From positions 1 to 64,000 of the forward strand of contig JAZRYT010000054.1 in assembly GCA_045600905.1 (NCBI GenBank): 64,000 bases of DNA, written 5' to 3'. Shown one piece after another: positions 29,361 to 38,850 of this stretch (the stretch's first letter is position 1; every line of letters begins with the position of its first letter). Below the pieces are notes generated by a model. That model saw only the letters and a program-made list of their open reading frames with translations. It did no database searches and was not told the DNA's origin. A program made the translations under genes and the position numbers. This DNA comes from F23-D06 sp045600905. Lineage in GTDB: Bacteria; Bacteroidota; Bacteroidia; Bacteroidales; WCHB1-69.

Positions 29361-31298
29361 TTATTGTATAATCTTGAATTCTGTCCGTCGGTTAGCCGCT
29401 CGTCCTTCCTCCGTGCTATTATCCGAAATCGGATTCCTCATTCCATACCCGCGATAGCTCAAACGCTCGGCCGGGATGCCTCGTGAAACCAAATAGTCAT
29501 AAACCGCTTTTGCTCTGTCTTGGGACAATTTGTCATTATACGCTTCCCCACCCTGATTATCCGTATGTCCGCCAATTTCAATTTTGACCAAATTGTGTTC
29601 AAGATATGCGACCAGTCTGTCCAATTCGACAAAGGAAACGGGTTGCAAATCAGAGCGGTCAAAATCAAAGAATATGTTCTTTAGGACGACCACGGTTCCG
29701 ACATCAGCTTTTTGGAGTAGAATATCTTTTTCAAAGGGAGACAATTCCGTATAGGATTTTTCCACTTGGAAGTTTTCGGAGTAAAACGGATAGTCTGGGT
29801 GCGACACATTCAGCATCAAATTCGAGCCTGTTTGGATGCAAGCCAAATATTCTCCCGTTTGTTCATCTGACTGTGTAGAAGTCAGGACTTGTTTTGTAAG
29901 AAGGTCAACCATTTCAATTGTGGCTCGCAACGGCTGCTCACTATAAGCATCTTTGACTATACCTTTGATGAAGGTGACAGGAGTAGGGCGAAGTGTTTCA
30001 TCTAAATCGAAGCAATAGAGATCTAGTCCGCCAAAGCCATCATTTTTATCAGAAGCCATATAGGCTTTTGTACCAGAAGCGTTGATGAATATATTGATTT
30101 CATCAGCAGAAGTATTGATTGGATATCCCAAATTTTTAGGTTCACTCCAAGAGCCATCTTCCTGCATAGTGGAATAATATAAGTCATAGCCTCCCATACC
30201 AATTCGACCGTTAGAAGCAAAATAGAGAGACTTTCCATCGCTATGAATGAACGGTGCCGCGTCATCACCAGGGGTATTGATTGTGGGACCAAGATTTTCA
30301 GGCACCGTGAAAGCACCTTCGGAGGTCATCGTAGTTTTCCAGATATCCATTCCGCCATATCCACCGGCACGGGAAGAGACAAAATAGATTGTTTTACCGT
30401 CAGGTGCCATAGAGGGTTGTGATTCCCATGCGTTTGTATTCACTGGAGCGCCAAAATTTCTCGGGCGCGACCATTTATTCCCAATTTTCTTAGACCAATA
30501 CAAATCACAGCTCCCCATCCCAAAATCAGAATTACAAATTGTATATAACAAATACAAACCGTCTGGAGAGATGCATTGAGCACCTTCATTATAGCTCGAA
30601 CGGATAGGCTGGCCAAAAGCAGTTCTCGGCAGCCAATTATCTGAAACTTGATTTGAAAAATACAAGTCTTCCTCATTTAAACAAAAAGCGCAAATTGTGT
30701 TTTTGTCTTTCGGGCGATTAACTGTGAAGACCAGCATTTGGTCATCGGCCGTCAAGGAAGCCAACGATTCATCCCACTCTGAATTGATGTTGTTTCCTAA
30801 ATTCTCCGGTTGAAACTTTACTGGATTTCGCATTGCATCAATTGCAAAACGACAATTGGCAATTCCTTTTTGAGCATCAGCGAGCACATCCGTATATTGC
30901 AATCCCTTTTGTAAAAATATTTCGTAATTTTTGAGGGCATCCTGATATTGACCGCATTTTAATCCTTCATTGGCGGCAATAAAATACAACATCGGATTAG
31001 GACTTCCAATAAGCTCAATTGCTTTGTTATAACAAGAAACTGCGGAATCAGAGTTCAAGGTGAAATTGTAGATATCACCCATTAATATATATATGTCAGC
31101 ATAATTTGGATCTTTTGATTTTGCTTGTTTCAACAAAGTCAAAGCCTTTTCGAAATCCCTGTTATTAATCAGCTGCTCGGCTTTTGAACACAGATTCGCG
31201 ACTTTAGAAGGTTTTTGAGCAAAAGTACAGTTATGTTGAACTAAAAGAACAACCAACAACAATAATATTATATATACTATTTTATAATTATTCTTCAT
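29361..31298 (-). CDS. PorE-like TPR-PD40-CRD-OmpA periplasmic protein
   Basis: A 645-residue exported protein with four regions: signal peptide ending near TFAQ; TPR-like repeats (about 30-140, with FEKALTLLKQAKSKDPNYADIYILMGDIY); a PD40 beta-propeller (about 165-410, with SQPSMAPDGKTIYFVSSRAGGYGG); a carboxypeptidase-regulatory-like fold (about 430-510); and an OmpA peptidoglycan-binding domain with IGGHTDNQGG and DRAKAVYDYL. This exact order is that of PorE, which links the type IX machinery to peptidoglycan in Porphyromonas gingivalis. The start is ATG 31298, overlapping the mazG stop by 11 bases; an in-frame TTG at 31304 is not needed. Other OmpA/PD40 paralogues share parts of this layout, so PorE itself is probable, not certain. 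Confidence 0.8.
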   Translation of the reverse strand: MKNNYKIVYIILLLLVVLLVQHNCTFAQKPSKVANLCSKAEQLINNRDFEKALTLLKQAKSKDPNYADIYILMGDIYNFTLNSDSAVSCYNKAIELIGSPNPMLYFIAANEGLKCGQYQDALKNYEIFLQKGLQYTDVLADAQKGIANCRFAIDAMRNPVKFQPENLGNNINSEWDESLASLTADDQMLVFTVNRPKDKNTICAFCLNEEDLYFSNQVSDNWLPRTAFGQPIRSSYNEGAQCISPDGLYLLYTICNSDFGMGSCDLYWSKKIGNKWSRPRNFGAPVNTNAWESQPSMAPDGKTIYFVSSRAGGYGGMDIWKTTMTSEGAFTVPENLGPTINTPGDDAAPFIHSDGKSLYFASNGRIGMGGYDLYYSTMQEDGSWSEPKNLGYPINTSADEINIFINASGTKAYMASDKNDGFGGLDLYCFDLDETLRPTPVTFIKGIVKDAYSEQPLRATIEMVDLLTKQVLTSTQSDEQTGEYLACIQTGSNLMLNVSHPDYPFYSENFQVEKSYTELSPFEKDILLQKADVGTVVVLKNIFFDFDRSDLQPVSFVELDRLVAYLEHNLVKIEIGGHTDNQGGEAYNDKLSQDRAKAVYDYLVSRGIPAERLSYRGYGMRNPISDNSTEEGRAANRRTEFKIIQ

Positions 31299-32064
31299 TT
31301 TCAATTGTTTTTGCTTGCTGCCATAAGATTTCCATCTTTTCCAAAGACAAATCTGTCAGTTTTTGTCCTGCTTCTTTCGATTTCTCTTCCATATATTGGA
31401 AACGTCTGATGAATTTTCGATTAGTTTTTTCTAAAGCATCGTCAGGATTAATGTGTATAAATCTAGCATAATTGATTAAGGAGAACAGTACATCTCCAAA
31501 TTCTTCTTCCGCTCTTAACGGATTCACATTCTCTTCAGCTTTGAATTCGTTGATTTCTTCCTGAACCTTTTCCCATACTTCATCTTTGTTGTGCCAATCA
31601 AAGCCAACTCCATTAGCCTTTTCCTGAATTCGGTATGCCTTTACTATAGAAGGAGCACTTTTAGGAACGCCTCCTAACACAGAACGATTACCTTCTTTCT
31701 GAAGTTTGATTTTCTCCCAATTTTCATGAACTTGCTGAGCATCTTGCGCTTCACCTTCACCATATATATGAGGGTGCCTCCGAATCAGTTTTTCACACAA
31801 CTGATTCAGTACCTGAGCAATATCAAACAGTTTTTCCTCAGAGGCGATCTTAGAATAAAAGACTATATGCAACATCAAATCACCCAACTCCTTACACATA
31901 TCACTATAGTTTTTATCAACTATAGCTTCAGAAAGTTCGTATGTTTCCTCAATAGTCAGGCATCTTAATGTATCAAAAGTCTGCACACTATCCCATGGAC
32001 ATTTAGCACGTAATTCGTCCATAATATCCAACAAACGTTGAAATGCAATAAGTCGTTCGTCCAT
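31288..32064 (-). CDS. mazG: nucleoside triphosphate pyrophosphohydrolase MazG
   Basis: MazG hydrolyses NTPs and dNTPs to monophosphates and pyrophosphate, cleaning damaged nucleotides. The 258-residue product has two MazG domains. The first carries LRAKCPWDSVQTFDTLRCLTIEETYE.. with the metal-binding EExxE motif and KELGDLMLHIVFYSKI; the second has EEEFGDVLFSLINYARF. ATG 32064 is chosen because it lies four bases after the proS stop; an in-frame upstream codon at 32085 would overlap proS. Confidence 0.95.
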   Translation of the reverse strand: MDERLIAFQRLLDIMDELRAKCPWDSVQTFDTLRCLTIEETYELSEAIVDKNYSDMCKELGDLMLHIVFYSKIASEEKLFDIAQVLNQLCEKLIRRHPHIYGEGEAQDAQQVHENWEKIKLQKEGNRSVLGGVPKSAPSIVKAYRIQEKANGVGFDWHNKDEVWEKVQEEINEFKAEENVNPLRAEEEFGDVLFSLINYARFIHINPDDALEKTNRKFIRRFQYMEEKSKEAGQKLTDLSLEKMEILWQQAKTIENEE

Positions 32065-32068
32065 GACA

Positions 32069-33544
32069 CTAATAAGATCTAGCAAATAGAACGCGTTGTT
32101 TTGAAGGTTTGCCTGTCAAAATACACTTTCCTTCTTCTAAAGGATTATTGAAGGGGATGCAACGAATTGTAGCTTTCGTTAATTCCTTGATTTTATCTTC
32201 AGTTTCTGGAGTTCCATCCCAGTGAGCATAAATAAATCCGGGATGATTATCCAACAAATCGACAAATTCTTCCCATGTATCAGCTTTTCGTGTATTTTCC
32301 TCTCTGAATTTCAAAGCCTTATCAAACAAGTTCTTTTGAATATCTTTTAAGAGTTTTTGAATATATTCAATCAAATTGTCAAATGGGACAACTTCTTTTT
32401 CAAGAGTATCACGACGGGCGACTTCAGCATCATTATTTTCCAAATCTCGAGGTCCGATTGCGACACGTACAGGAACACCTTTTAACTCATACTCATTAAA
32501 TTTCCAGCCTGAGCGTTTGGAATCGTCATTATCAAATTTAACAGTTATATTCAGTTCTTTTAATTTTTCGATTAAAGGCTGGACCTTATCGGCAATGGCT
32601 TGCCGTTGTTCTTCATTTTTATAAATCGGAACTATAACCACCTGAATAGGAGCAAGATTCGGCGGAAGGACGAGGCCATTATCATCAGAATGCGTCATAA
32701 TCAAGGCTCCAATTAATCGAGTTGAGACGCCCCATGAAGTAGCCCAAACATAATCAAGTTGATTATCTTTATTCAAGAATTTGACGTCAAATGCTTTCGC
32801 AAAATTCTGGCCCAGGAAGTGTGACGTACCGGCTTGCAAAGCTTTACCGTCTTGCATGAGTGCTTCAATACAATATGTATCCAAAGCTCCTCCAAAACGT
32901 TCATTTGGGGATTTAACTCCTTGAACGACAGGAATTGCCATAAAATTCTCCACAAAATCCGCATAGACGTGAAGCATTTTTTCTGTCTCTTCTATTGCTT
33001 CCTGCTTAGTGGCATGAGCAGTATGGCCTTCTTGCCACAAGAATTCAGCCGTGCGAAGGAACAATCGGGTTCTCATTTCCCAACGGACAACATTTGCCCA
33101 CTGGTTACAAAGAATTGGGAGATCGCGATAGGAGTGGATCCAGTTTTTATACGTATCCCAAATAATCGTTTCAGATGTGGGACGCACAATCAATTCTTCT
33201 TCCAATTTCGCATCAGGATCAACAACGACTCCTGCTCCATTAGGATCATTTTTCAATCGATAATGTGTGACAACCGCGCACTCCTTCGCAAAGCCTTCAA
33301 CGTGACTTGCTTCACGACTAAAGAAAGATTTTGGAATAAAAATCGGGAAATATGCATTTACGTGTCCTGTGTCCTTGAACATTTTATCCAATGTGGATTG
33401 AACCTTTTCCCAAATCGCATAGCCATACGGTTTAATCACCATACATCCTCTAACTGATGAATTTTCAGCCAAATCCGCTTGTTTAACAATGTCATTATAC
33501 CATTGAGAATAATTCTCAGCCCTTGTAGAAATATTTTTAGCCAT
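32069..33544 (-). CDS. proS: prolyl-tRNA synthetase (archaeal/eukaryotic type)
   Basis: ProRS charges tRNA-Pro. The 491-residue length, the absence of the INS editing insertion and the C-terminal tyrosine (VLFARSY end) identify the archaeal/eukaryote-like class used by Bacteroidota. Class II motifs are visible: RPTSETIIWDTYKNWI (motif 2 region with R.TSE), and WATSWGVSTRLIGALIM (motif 3). The start is ATG 33544 (MAKNISTRAENY); the longer frame upstream would begin before the predicted transcription start. First gene of the proS-mazG-porE-like unit. Confidence 0.96.
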   Translation of the reverse strand: MAKNISTRAENYSQWYNDIVKQADLAENSSVRGCMVIKPYGYAIWEKVQSTLDKMFKDTGHVNAYFPIFIPKSFFSREASHVEGFAKECAVVTHYRLKNDPNGAGVVVDPDAKLEEELIVRPTSETIIWDTYKNWIHSYRDLPILCNQWANVVRWEMRTRLFLRTAEFLWQEGHTAHATKQEAIEETEKMLHVYADFVENFMAIPVVQGVKSPNERFGGALDTYCIEALMQDGKALQAGTSHFLGQNFAKAFDVKFLNKDNQLDYVWATSWGVSTRLIGALIMTHSDDNGLVLPPNLAPIQVVIVPIYKNEEQRQAIADKVQPLIEKLKELNITVKFDNDDSKRSGWKFNEYELKGVPVRVAIGPRDLENNDAEVARRDTLEKEVVPFDNLIEYIQKLLKDIQKNLFDKALKFREENTRKADTWEEFVDLLDNHPGFIYAHWDGTPETEDKIKELTKATIRCIPFNNPLEEGKCILTGKPSKQRVLFARSY

Positions 33545-33575
33545 TATATTTTTTTTTATTGAGTTAACTTTTTCG

Positions 33576-33612
33576 TATTTTTGCCGTCTATTAAAACTGA
33601 TTTGCAAAAATA
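33576..33612. promoter_or_regulatory. divergent -7 boxes forming an inverted repeat
   Basis: TATTTTTGC on the plus strand (33576-33584) and the same sequence on the minus strand (33604-33612) form a 9-bp inverted repeat. Each is a TAnnTTTG box, pointing right to the lipoprotein gene and left to proS. Matching -33 elements are weak on both sides. If both are used, the two transcripts overlap at their 5' ends by a few bases. Confidence 0.45.
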
Positions 33613-33640
33613 CGAAAATAAAAGATATAAGGAGGAACTT

Positions 33641-35293
33641 ATGAAAAAACTATTTTTAATCACCTTATTTTCAATGATTTGTCTTCTTACAGCTTGTACA
33701 ACAGGCTCATTTGCCTATTATGATGATATTTATTCTTCATCACAAGACGAACAATATGTTAGACAAAATCGTACAGTTAAAAGCACGGAATTACAACCTG
33801 ATTCCATCATATACGAGTATGATGAAGCAGGTAATCTGCTGGACACCAAAACGTATTATCCTGGGATTTCCGAACCGGTCATAGAATATTCTGAAGGTTC
33901 AACCAATGGGAACACTTACATCTCAAATTACAACTCCTACTATGATGACGACGACTATTACGATTATTACTATACTTCAAGAATACGCCGTTTTCATAGT
34001 GACGTTTATTGCGGATGGGGGTATTACGATCCCTATTTTACCAACTTATATTGGTATGACCGTTGTCCTTCCTCATGGGGCCTAAGTATCTATCTCGGCT
34101 ACAATTGGTGTTGGCCGTCAGTGTATTATCGTCCATATTACTCTGGATACGGATGGTACGATTACGGTTTTTCATTCGGTTGGGGATGGTCCTGCTACAA
34201 CCCTTATCACTACGGCTATTGGGGATACTACAATCCTTGGTATAACCATCACTATGACTTTATGGCTGTAAATTATTATCACAACAATTTCGACCATAAC
34301 AACTCCTATTATTATGGTCATCGTAACAATGTCACCCCATCTTTAGGCTACAACAATTCCGACAGAGGAGATCGTCCTAGCGACTATGACCATCCTAACT
34401 ACGGTAACAACGACAACGACAACAGATACTCCACCATAGCATCTTCTCCTACAAGCTTCAACCAACAATACAACAATTTAGCAGCCAATTATTCCACTAG
34501 CGGGGCTTCAACATCTCAAGTTGGACAATCTACAGCTTCCTCAAAAACGACTAACAAACCGAGTGTTATCAACGCAACACCGATAAACCACACTAATTCA
34601 ACAAACAAGCCCTCTACACAAACATCCTCAACAATTTCCAACCAGACATCCACCAGACCCACCGCCCAAGAATCACACGCTTCCGCCCAACAAAGTACAA
34701 TATCACCCACAACGGCTTCGAAGCCCAATACTATTTCTACTACCAGACCTACCTCCGCTTCCCAAAGCACATCAGTTCAGTCCAACACTCCTTCAAATAA
34801 CAAGCCTGTCACTATTTCTAGAACAATTAACACTAATAATTCCTCATATACCCGTCCAACTCAATCATCCTCATCGGTCAACAGACCCAATTCTCAAAAT
34901 TCAACAAACAGACAAAGTTCATCTTACGCTCATCCAAACTCAAGCTCTTCATCACCTTCCAGACAAGGTTCATCCTATTCTCATCCAAGTTCATCCAACA
35001 ATTCTTATTCAAGACCAAGTTCAACATCATCCTCAAGACCTAGTTCCAGTTCTTCAAACTACAGGCCGAGTTCGTCATCCTATTCTCGACCAAGCTCATC
35101 TAGCAGTTCATATTCAAGGCCGAGTTCAACTTCTTCACCAAGAACAAGTTCTTCGTCATACTCGCGTCCAAGTTCGTCCTCTTCTTCATACTCCAGACCC
35201 AGTTCGTCAAGCAGTTCATATCATAGCAGCGGTTCCTATTCGTCTGGTTCATCCCATAGCAGTAGTTCTTCTCGCAGCAGCAGTCACAGATAA
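33641..35293 (+). CDS. lipoprotein with aromatic-rich middle and SRPSS-repeat tail
   Basis: I do not recognise a family. The start ATG 33641 has a rare good Shine-Dalgarno (GGAGG at 33631-33635). The N-terminus is a lipoprotein signal with lipobox LLTAC at residues 15-19. Residues about 125-250 are extremely rich in Tyr, Trp and Gly (for example YLGYNWCWPSVYYRPYYSGYG) and resemble the YXG-rich envelope proteins often seen in Bacteroidales. Residues about 280-550 are Ser/Thr/Asn/Pro-rich, ending in repeats of SSSYSRPSS. It is probably an outer-membrane-attached, disordered surface protein. It leads a plus-strand cluster with an outer-membrane barrel. Confidence 0.75.
   Translation: MKKLFLITLFSMICLLTACTTGSFAYYDDIYSSSQDEQYVRQNRTVKSTELQPDSIIYEYDEAGNLLDTKTYYPGISEPVIEYSEGSTNGNTYISNYNSYYDDDDYYDYYYTSRIRRFHSDVYCGWGYYDPYFTNLYWYDRCPSSWGLSIYLGYNWCWPSVYYRPYYSGYGWYDYGFSFGWGWSCYNPYHYGYWGYYNPWYNHHYDFMAVNYYHNNFDHNNSYYYGHRNNVTPSLGYNNSDRGDRPSDYDHPNYGNNDNDNRYSTIASSPTSFNQQYNNLAANYSTSGASTSQVGQSTASSKTTNKPSVINATPINHTNSTNKPSTQTSSTISNQTSTRPTAQESHASAQQSTISPTTASKPNTISTTRPTSASQSTSVQSNTPSNNKPVTISRTINTNNSSYTRPTQSSSSVNRPNSQNSTNRQSSSYAHPNSSSSSPSRQGSSYSHPSSSNNSYSRPSSTSSSRPSSSSSNYRPSSSSYSRPSSSSSSYSRPSSTSSPRTSSSSYSRPSSSSSSYSRPSSSSSSYHSSGSYSSGSSHSSSSSRSSSHR
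34910..35285 (+). repeat. degenerate short repeats encoding (S)nYSRPSS
   Basis: Units encoding S-x-Y-S-R-P-S-S of variable length are repeated about ten times with diverged codons (TATTCAAGACCAAG, TATTCTCGACCAAG, TACTCGCGTCCAAG). Such tracts change length easily by slippage. Confidence 0.75.
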
Positions 35294-35317
35294 TTTTCAA
35301 CTCTAAAACAAACTCCT

Positions 35318-36784
35318 ATGAAAAAAATTTGGTTCATCGTCCTATTCATAAGCGCATCATTTTCAATATTTGCGCAAGGGTCATACGAAGCTTTTCGTTT
35401 TTCCCAAATTGACTATACAGGTACAGCCCGATATTTGGGAGCAGGCGGCGCATTCGGTGCAACCGGTGGAGAGTTTTCCGCATTGAGCTATAATCCCGCA
35501 GCCGTAGGTCTCTACAAAAGACACGAATTTTCCTTCACTCCTATGACATTATCCTTTTACAAGGACAACACACTTTATAATGGTACAAACAGCTACACTC
35601 AAAATCCGAAATACACTGTTAACCAATGCGGTTTAGTTATTGCTAATCCCATAGCGAACTCAGAATGGAAGACGTGGCAATTTGCCTTTGGTTACAATCG
35701 AATTATGGATTTCAACAATGTTTTCCGCGCACAAGGGCCAAACCACTCCTCCTTTATAGATCCTATTCTCGCTTCCGCAAATGGGACATCATATCAGAAC
35801 CTCACTTATGATGCTGACATTGCTTGGGACAGTTGGCTTATCGACACAGTACGCGGATATAATTCTCTATATTTTAGTCCTTTCCATGACAAAGATTTGG
35901 AGCAGACCGCCGTTGTCAAACAATCTGGTGCTATCGATGAAATGACAATCACTTTTGGTGGCAACTATAACGACAAGCTCTACATTGGTGGAGGTATCGG
36001 AATCCCTATTTTGGATTATACAGAACACACATCTTTCTCTGAAATAGCTGCTGACGGTGCCCCTATTCAAGGAATCACAGATTACTCTGTAATAACACAC
36101 CAAAACGACAGAGGGGCCGGCATCAATGCGAAAATCGGTATTATTTACCAACCCGTCAACTTTTTAAGACTCAATTTTGCGATTCAAACACCTACCTATT
36201 ATTGGAAAATAAGGGATTCATACTCTAGAGAAATGATTTCCTACTGGGTCGGAGCAAACAACCAGCAGGGAAGTTACGACAGCAAGTACAATTTCTCTCT
36301 GACTACTCCTTTTAGATTCAATGCCGGTCTTTCATTTATTATCAACAAACGTGCTTTTATCGATGCAGAATACGAAATGAGCGACTATGGTATGGCTACT
36401 CTATTAGCTAATGACTATAGTTTCACCTTTGAGAATGAAGACATTCGCAACCGATACGGTGCCTGCCACACTTTCCGTGTAGGAGGTGAAGTGAATCTTT
36501 CTTCCCATTTCGCTTTACGCGCCGGGTACAACTACAAATCTTCGCCATACTTGAAATCAAGCGGCACAAGCAACACGACATTCAATGCCTCAGCTCATTA
36601 TGGGTCAATAGGTTTTGGATTCCGATCCAAAGTTTTCTTTGCTGACTTGGCATACGTTCTACGATACTGCAATGACGCATATACACTATACGATTGCTCA
36701 TTCTCCGGATCATATAGCAATACTACAGCTGAAATCAAAAGCACCACCCATAGAGTTGTAGCAACAATCGGCTGCAAATTCTAA
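35318..36784 (+). CDS. OmpP1/FadL-like outer-membrane beta-barrel protein
   Basis: A 488-residue exported protein with signal peptide ending FSIFAQ. The mature start GSYEAFRFSQIDYTGTARYLGAGGAFGATGGEFSALSYNPA is the N-terminal pattern of Bacteroidota OmpP1/FadL/TodX-type barrels, with alternating amphipathic strands to an aromatic-ending C-terminus (VATIGCKF). Related proteins move hydrophobic compounds across the outer membrane; the substrate here is unknown. It lies 24 bases after the lipoprotein gene and six bases before the next gene. Confidence 0.82.
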   Translation: MKKIWFIVLFISASFSIFAQGSYEAFRFSQIDYTGTARYLGAGGAFGATGGEFSALSYNPAAVGLYKRHEFSFTPMTLSFYKDNTLYNGTNSYTQNPKYTVNQCGLVIANPIANSEWKTWQFAFGYNRIMDFNNVFRAQGPNHSSFIDPILASANGTSYQNLTYDADIAWDSWLIDTVRGYNSLYFSPFHDKDLEQTAVVKQSGAIDEMTITFGGNYNDKLYIGGGIGIPILDYTEHTSFSEIAADGAPIQGITDYSVITHQNDRGAGINAKIGIIYQPVNFLRLNFAIQTPTYYWKIRDSYSREMISYWVGANNQQGSYDSKYNFSLTTPFRFNAGLSFIINKRAFIDAEYEMSDYGMATLLANDYSFTFENEDIRNRYGACHTFRVGGEVNLSSHFALRAGYNYKSSPYLKSSGTSNTTFNASAHYGSIGFGFRSKVFFADLAYVLRYCNDAYTLYDCSFSGSYSNTTAEIKSTTHRVVATIGCKF

Positions 36785-36790
36785 CCAAAT

Positions 36791-37573
36791 ATGAAGAATT
36801 ATCTTCTTTTATTCATACTCACCTTCGCTCTTGGCACCATTTGTGCGCAAGAGCGTTCTTCTTATATCAATAAGAAATTCGATCATTTTACAATTGATAT
36901 ATTAGATAACTTATATGGATGGAGAGGTGATATCCTAGAAAAATACTCTCCAAATGGTGAACTGACAGCCTCCTACAGCGATCGTTCTTTGGGTTCGATT
37001 TCTCACGTTGATGCCAGTATTCCTTCTAAAATATTAGTTTTTTATCAAGAAACAGGAACAATACTTTTATTAGACAACAAGCTAACACCCGTTGGGAACA
37101 TTCTAAATATTTTTGATAAAGATCTTTTTTCCGTTTCATTGGCTGCTATTTCAAATCCAAATTCAATATCATTATATGATTTTTCTTCTCAGAGTCTTAT
37201 CATTTCAGATTTTGATCTAAATATAACTCACTCTACGCCATGCAATTTCAGCAAGAATTTTTCGCCAAACCACATCTCCACACTTTTAGATAATAAGATT
37301 CTCCTATCCGATCCTTCAGGATTATATTTCTTTGATAAATTTGGCTCATTTGAGAGACACATCGCAATTCCCAACATCACATCTTCCCAATTAAGTAAAA
37401 ACGCAATTTATTATTTACTAAACAACAAAATTCACAAATATGACACCTTATCCTTAGAAATAAGCATTATCCCCACTGAAATAGAAGACATCAAAGAATT
37501 TTACATCTCAAACAGTTTTCTGTATATACTTGATATATCTGGTACTATATATAAATATCGAATTAGAAAATAG
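36791..37573 (+). CDS. secreted protein of unknown function, beta-propeller-like
   Basis: A 260-residue product with a signal peptide (LFILTFALGTICAQ). The remainder is a series of short strands with turns such as LDNKLTPVGN, YDFSSQSLIISDFDL, DNKILLSDPSGLYFFDKFG and ILDISGTIYKYRI, which look like propeller blades, though no named family is recognised. It sits between the OmpP1-like barrel and the secreted AsnB-labelled family with gaps of 6 and 8 bases, so the three are surely co-transcribed. Confidence 0.72.
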   Translation: MKNYLLLFILTFALGTICAQERSSYINKKFDHFTIDILDNLYGWRGDILEKYSPNGELTASYSDRSLGSISHVDASIPSKILVFYQETGTILLLDNKLTPVGNILNIFDKDLFSVSLAAISNPNSISLYDFSSQSLIISDFDLNITHSTPCNFSKNFSPNHISTLLDNKILLSDPSGLYFFDKFGSFERHIAIPNITSSQLSKNAIYYLLNNKIHKYDTLSLEISIIPTEIEDIKEFYISNSFLYILDISGTIYKYRIRK

Positions 37574-37581
37574 AGAAAAAT

Positions 37582-38850
37582 ATGAAATTTTTGAAAAAGA
37601 TATTCGTCATTTTAATAATTACAGCAAGCACCTCCAATATCTTTGCTTCGTATATCCTTATTCCGATGGACCTAGAGCAGTCAAATCACCTAAAAGCATA
37701 CGGAATAGCATACTACGCAGTATCTAATCAAATCGATATGAGTTGGCTTTTAAATTATCGTGGAGGTAGTTTTATGTGCCAATACAATTCAAATATTGAA
37801 AACGAATGTGCTATTCGAGGAGTATCCTATCAGGTAATAGCAGACATTCAAGCTCAGAGCATCCTCGCTGAAATATCCGCTGTAGAAAACAATATGAACG
37901 AGGTCAGGCTGACCAAAGAGCCTAAAATCGCCGTGTATTCGCCCAAAAACAAACTTCCCTGGGATGATGCTGTTACTTTAGTTTTAACTTACGCAGAAAT
38001 CCCCTATACAGTGATATATGATGAAGAAGTCATCCATGGTGAACTTCCAAAATATGATTGGCTTCATCTTCACCACGAAGATTTCACGGGACAATATGGG
38101 AAATTCTGGGCAAACTTTCGCAACGCCAAATGGTATCAAGATGATGTTAAAGAGCAAGAAAAAAGAGCCGCTCAATTAGGATTTGCCAAAGTTTCACAAA
38201 TGAAATTAGCCGTTGCCAAAGGAATACGAGATTTTGTTTCTGGCGGTGGATATCTTTTTGCAATGTGTTCTGGTCCTGATAGTTACGACATTGCTCTTGC
38301 TGCAGAGGGAATTGACATTTGTGATGTTATGTTTGATGGAGATCCTATGGATCCTCAAGCTCAAAGCAAACTGAATTTTGACAACTGCTTTGCCTTTACA
38401 AATTTCACCATTGAAACAAATCCTTTCGTTTACGAAGTATCCAACATTGATGTAGAACCCACCAAACACATGACTAATAAGAGCAATGATTATTTCACAT
38501 TATTTGACTTTTCTGCCAAATGGGATCCTGTTCCCACAATGTTGTGTCAAAATCATTTAAAAGTCATTCCCGGTTTTATGGGACAGACAACGGCTTTTCG
38601 AAAAGAGCTCATCAAGCCCACAGTAACTATTATGGGGGAAGCTCAGCAATTCAATGAGGCCAGGTATATTCACGGAGAATATGGGAAAGGAACTTGGACT
38701 TTTTATTCCGGTCACGATCCCGAAGATTATCAACACTTAGTAAATGATCCGCCAACGGATTTGGATTTATTTCCTAACTCGGCAGGATATAGATTGATTC
38801 TCAACAACGTTCTTTTCCCTGCAGCCAAGAAACAACAGCAAAAGACATAA
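37582..38850 (+). CDS. secreted protein of the family often annotated asparagine synthetase B
   Basis: The 422-residue product has a signal peptide (FVILIITASTSNIFAS) and then SYILIPMDLEQSNHLKAYGIAYY, WLLNYRGGSFM, KNKLPWDDAVTLVLTYAEIPY and WLHLHHEDFTGQYG, the conserved pattern of a Bacteroidota family frequently labelled asparagine synthetase B. I see neither an N-terminal catalytic Cys nor the ATP pyrophosphatase loop of true AsnB, and the protein is exported, so that label is probably wrong. GGGYLFAMCSGPDSYDIALAAEG resembles a class I glutamine amidotransferase-like nucleophile elbow. Function is unknown. Confidence 0.8.
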   Translation: MKFLKKIFVILIITASTSNIFASYILIPMDLEQSNHLKAYGIAYYAVSNQIDMSWLLNYRGGSFMCQYNSNIENECAIRGVSYQVIADIQAQSILAEISAVENNMNEVRLTKEPKIAVYSPKNKLPWDDAVTLVLTYAEIPYTVIYDEEVIHGELPKYDWLHLHHEDFTGQYGKFWANFRNAKWYQDDVKEQEKRAAQLGFAKVSQMKLAVAKGIRDFVSGGGYLFAMCSGPDSYDIALAAEGIDICDVMFDGDPMDPQAQSKLNFDNCFAFTNFTIETNPFVYEVSNIDVEPTKHMTNKSNDYFTLFDFSAKWDPVPTMLCQNHLKVIPGFMGQTTAFRKELIKPTVTIMGEAQQFNEARYIHGEYGKGTWTFYSGHDPEDYQHLVNDPPTDLDLFPNSAGYRLILNNVLFPAAKKQQQKT

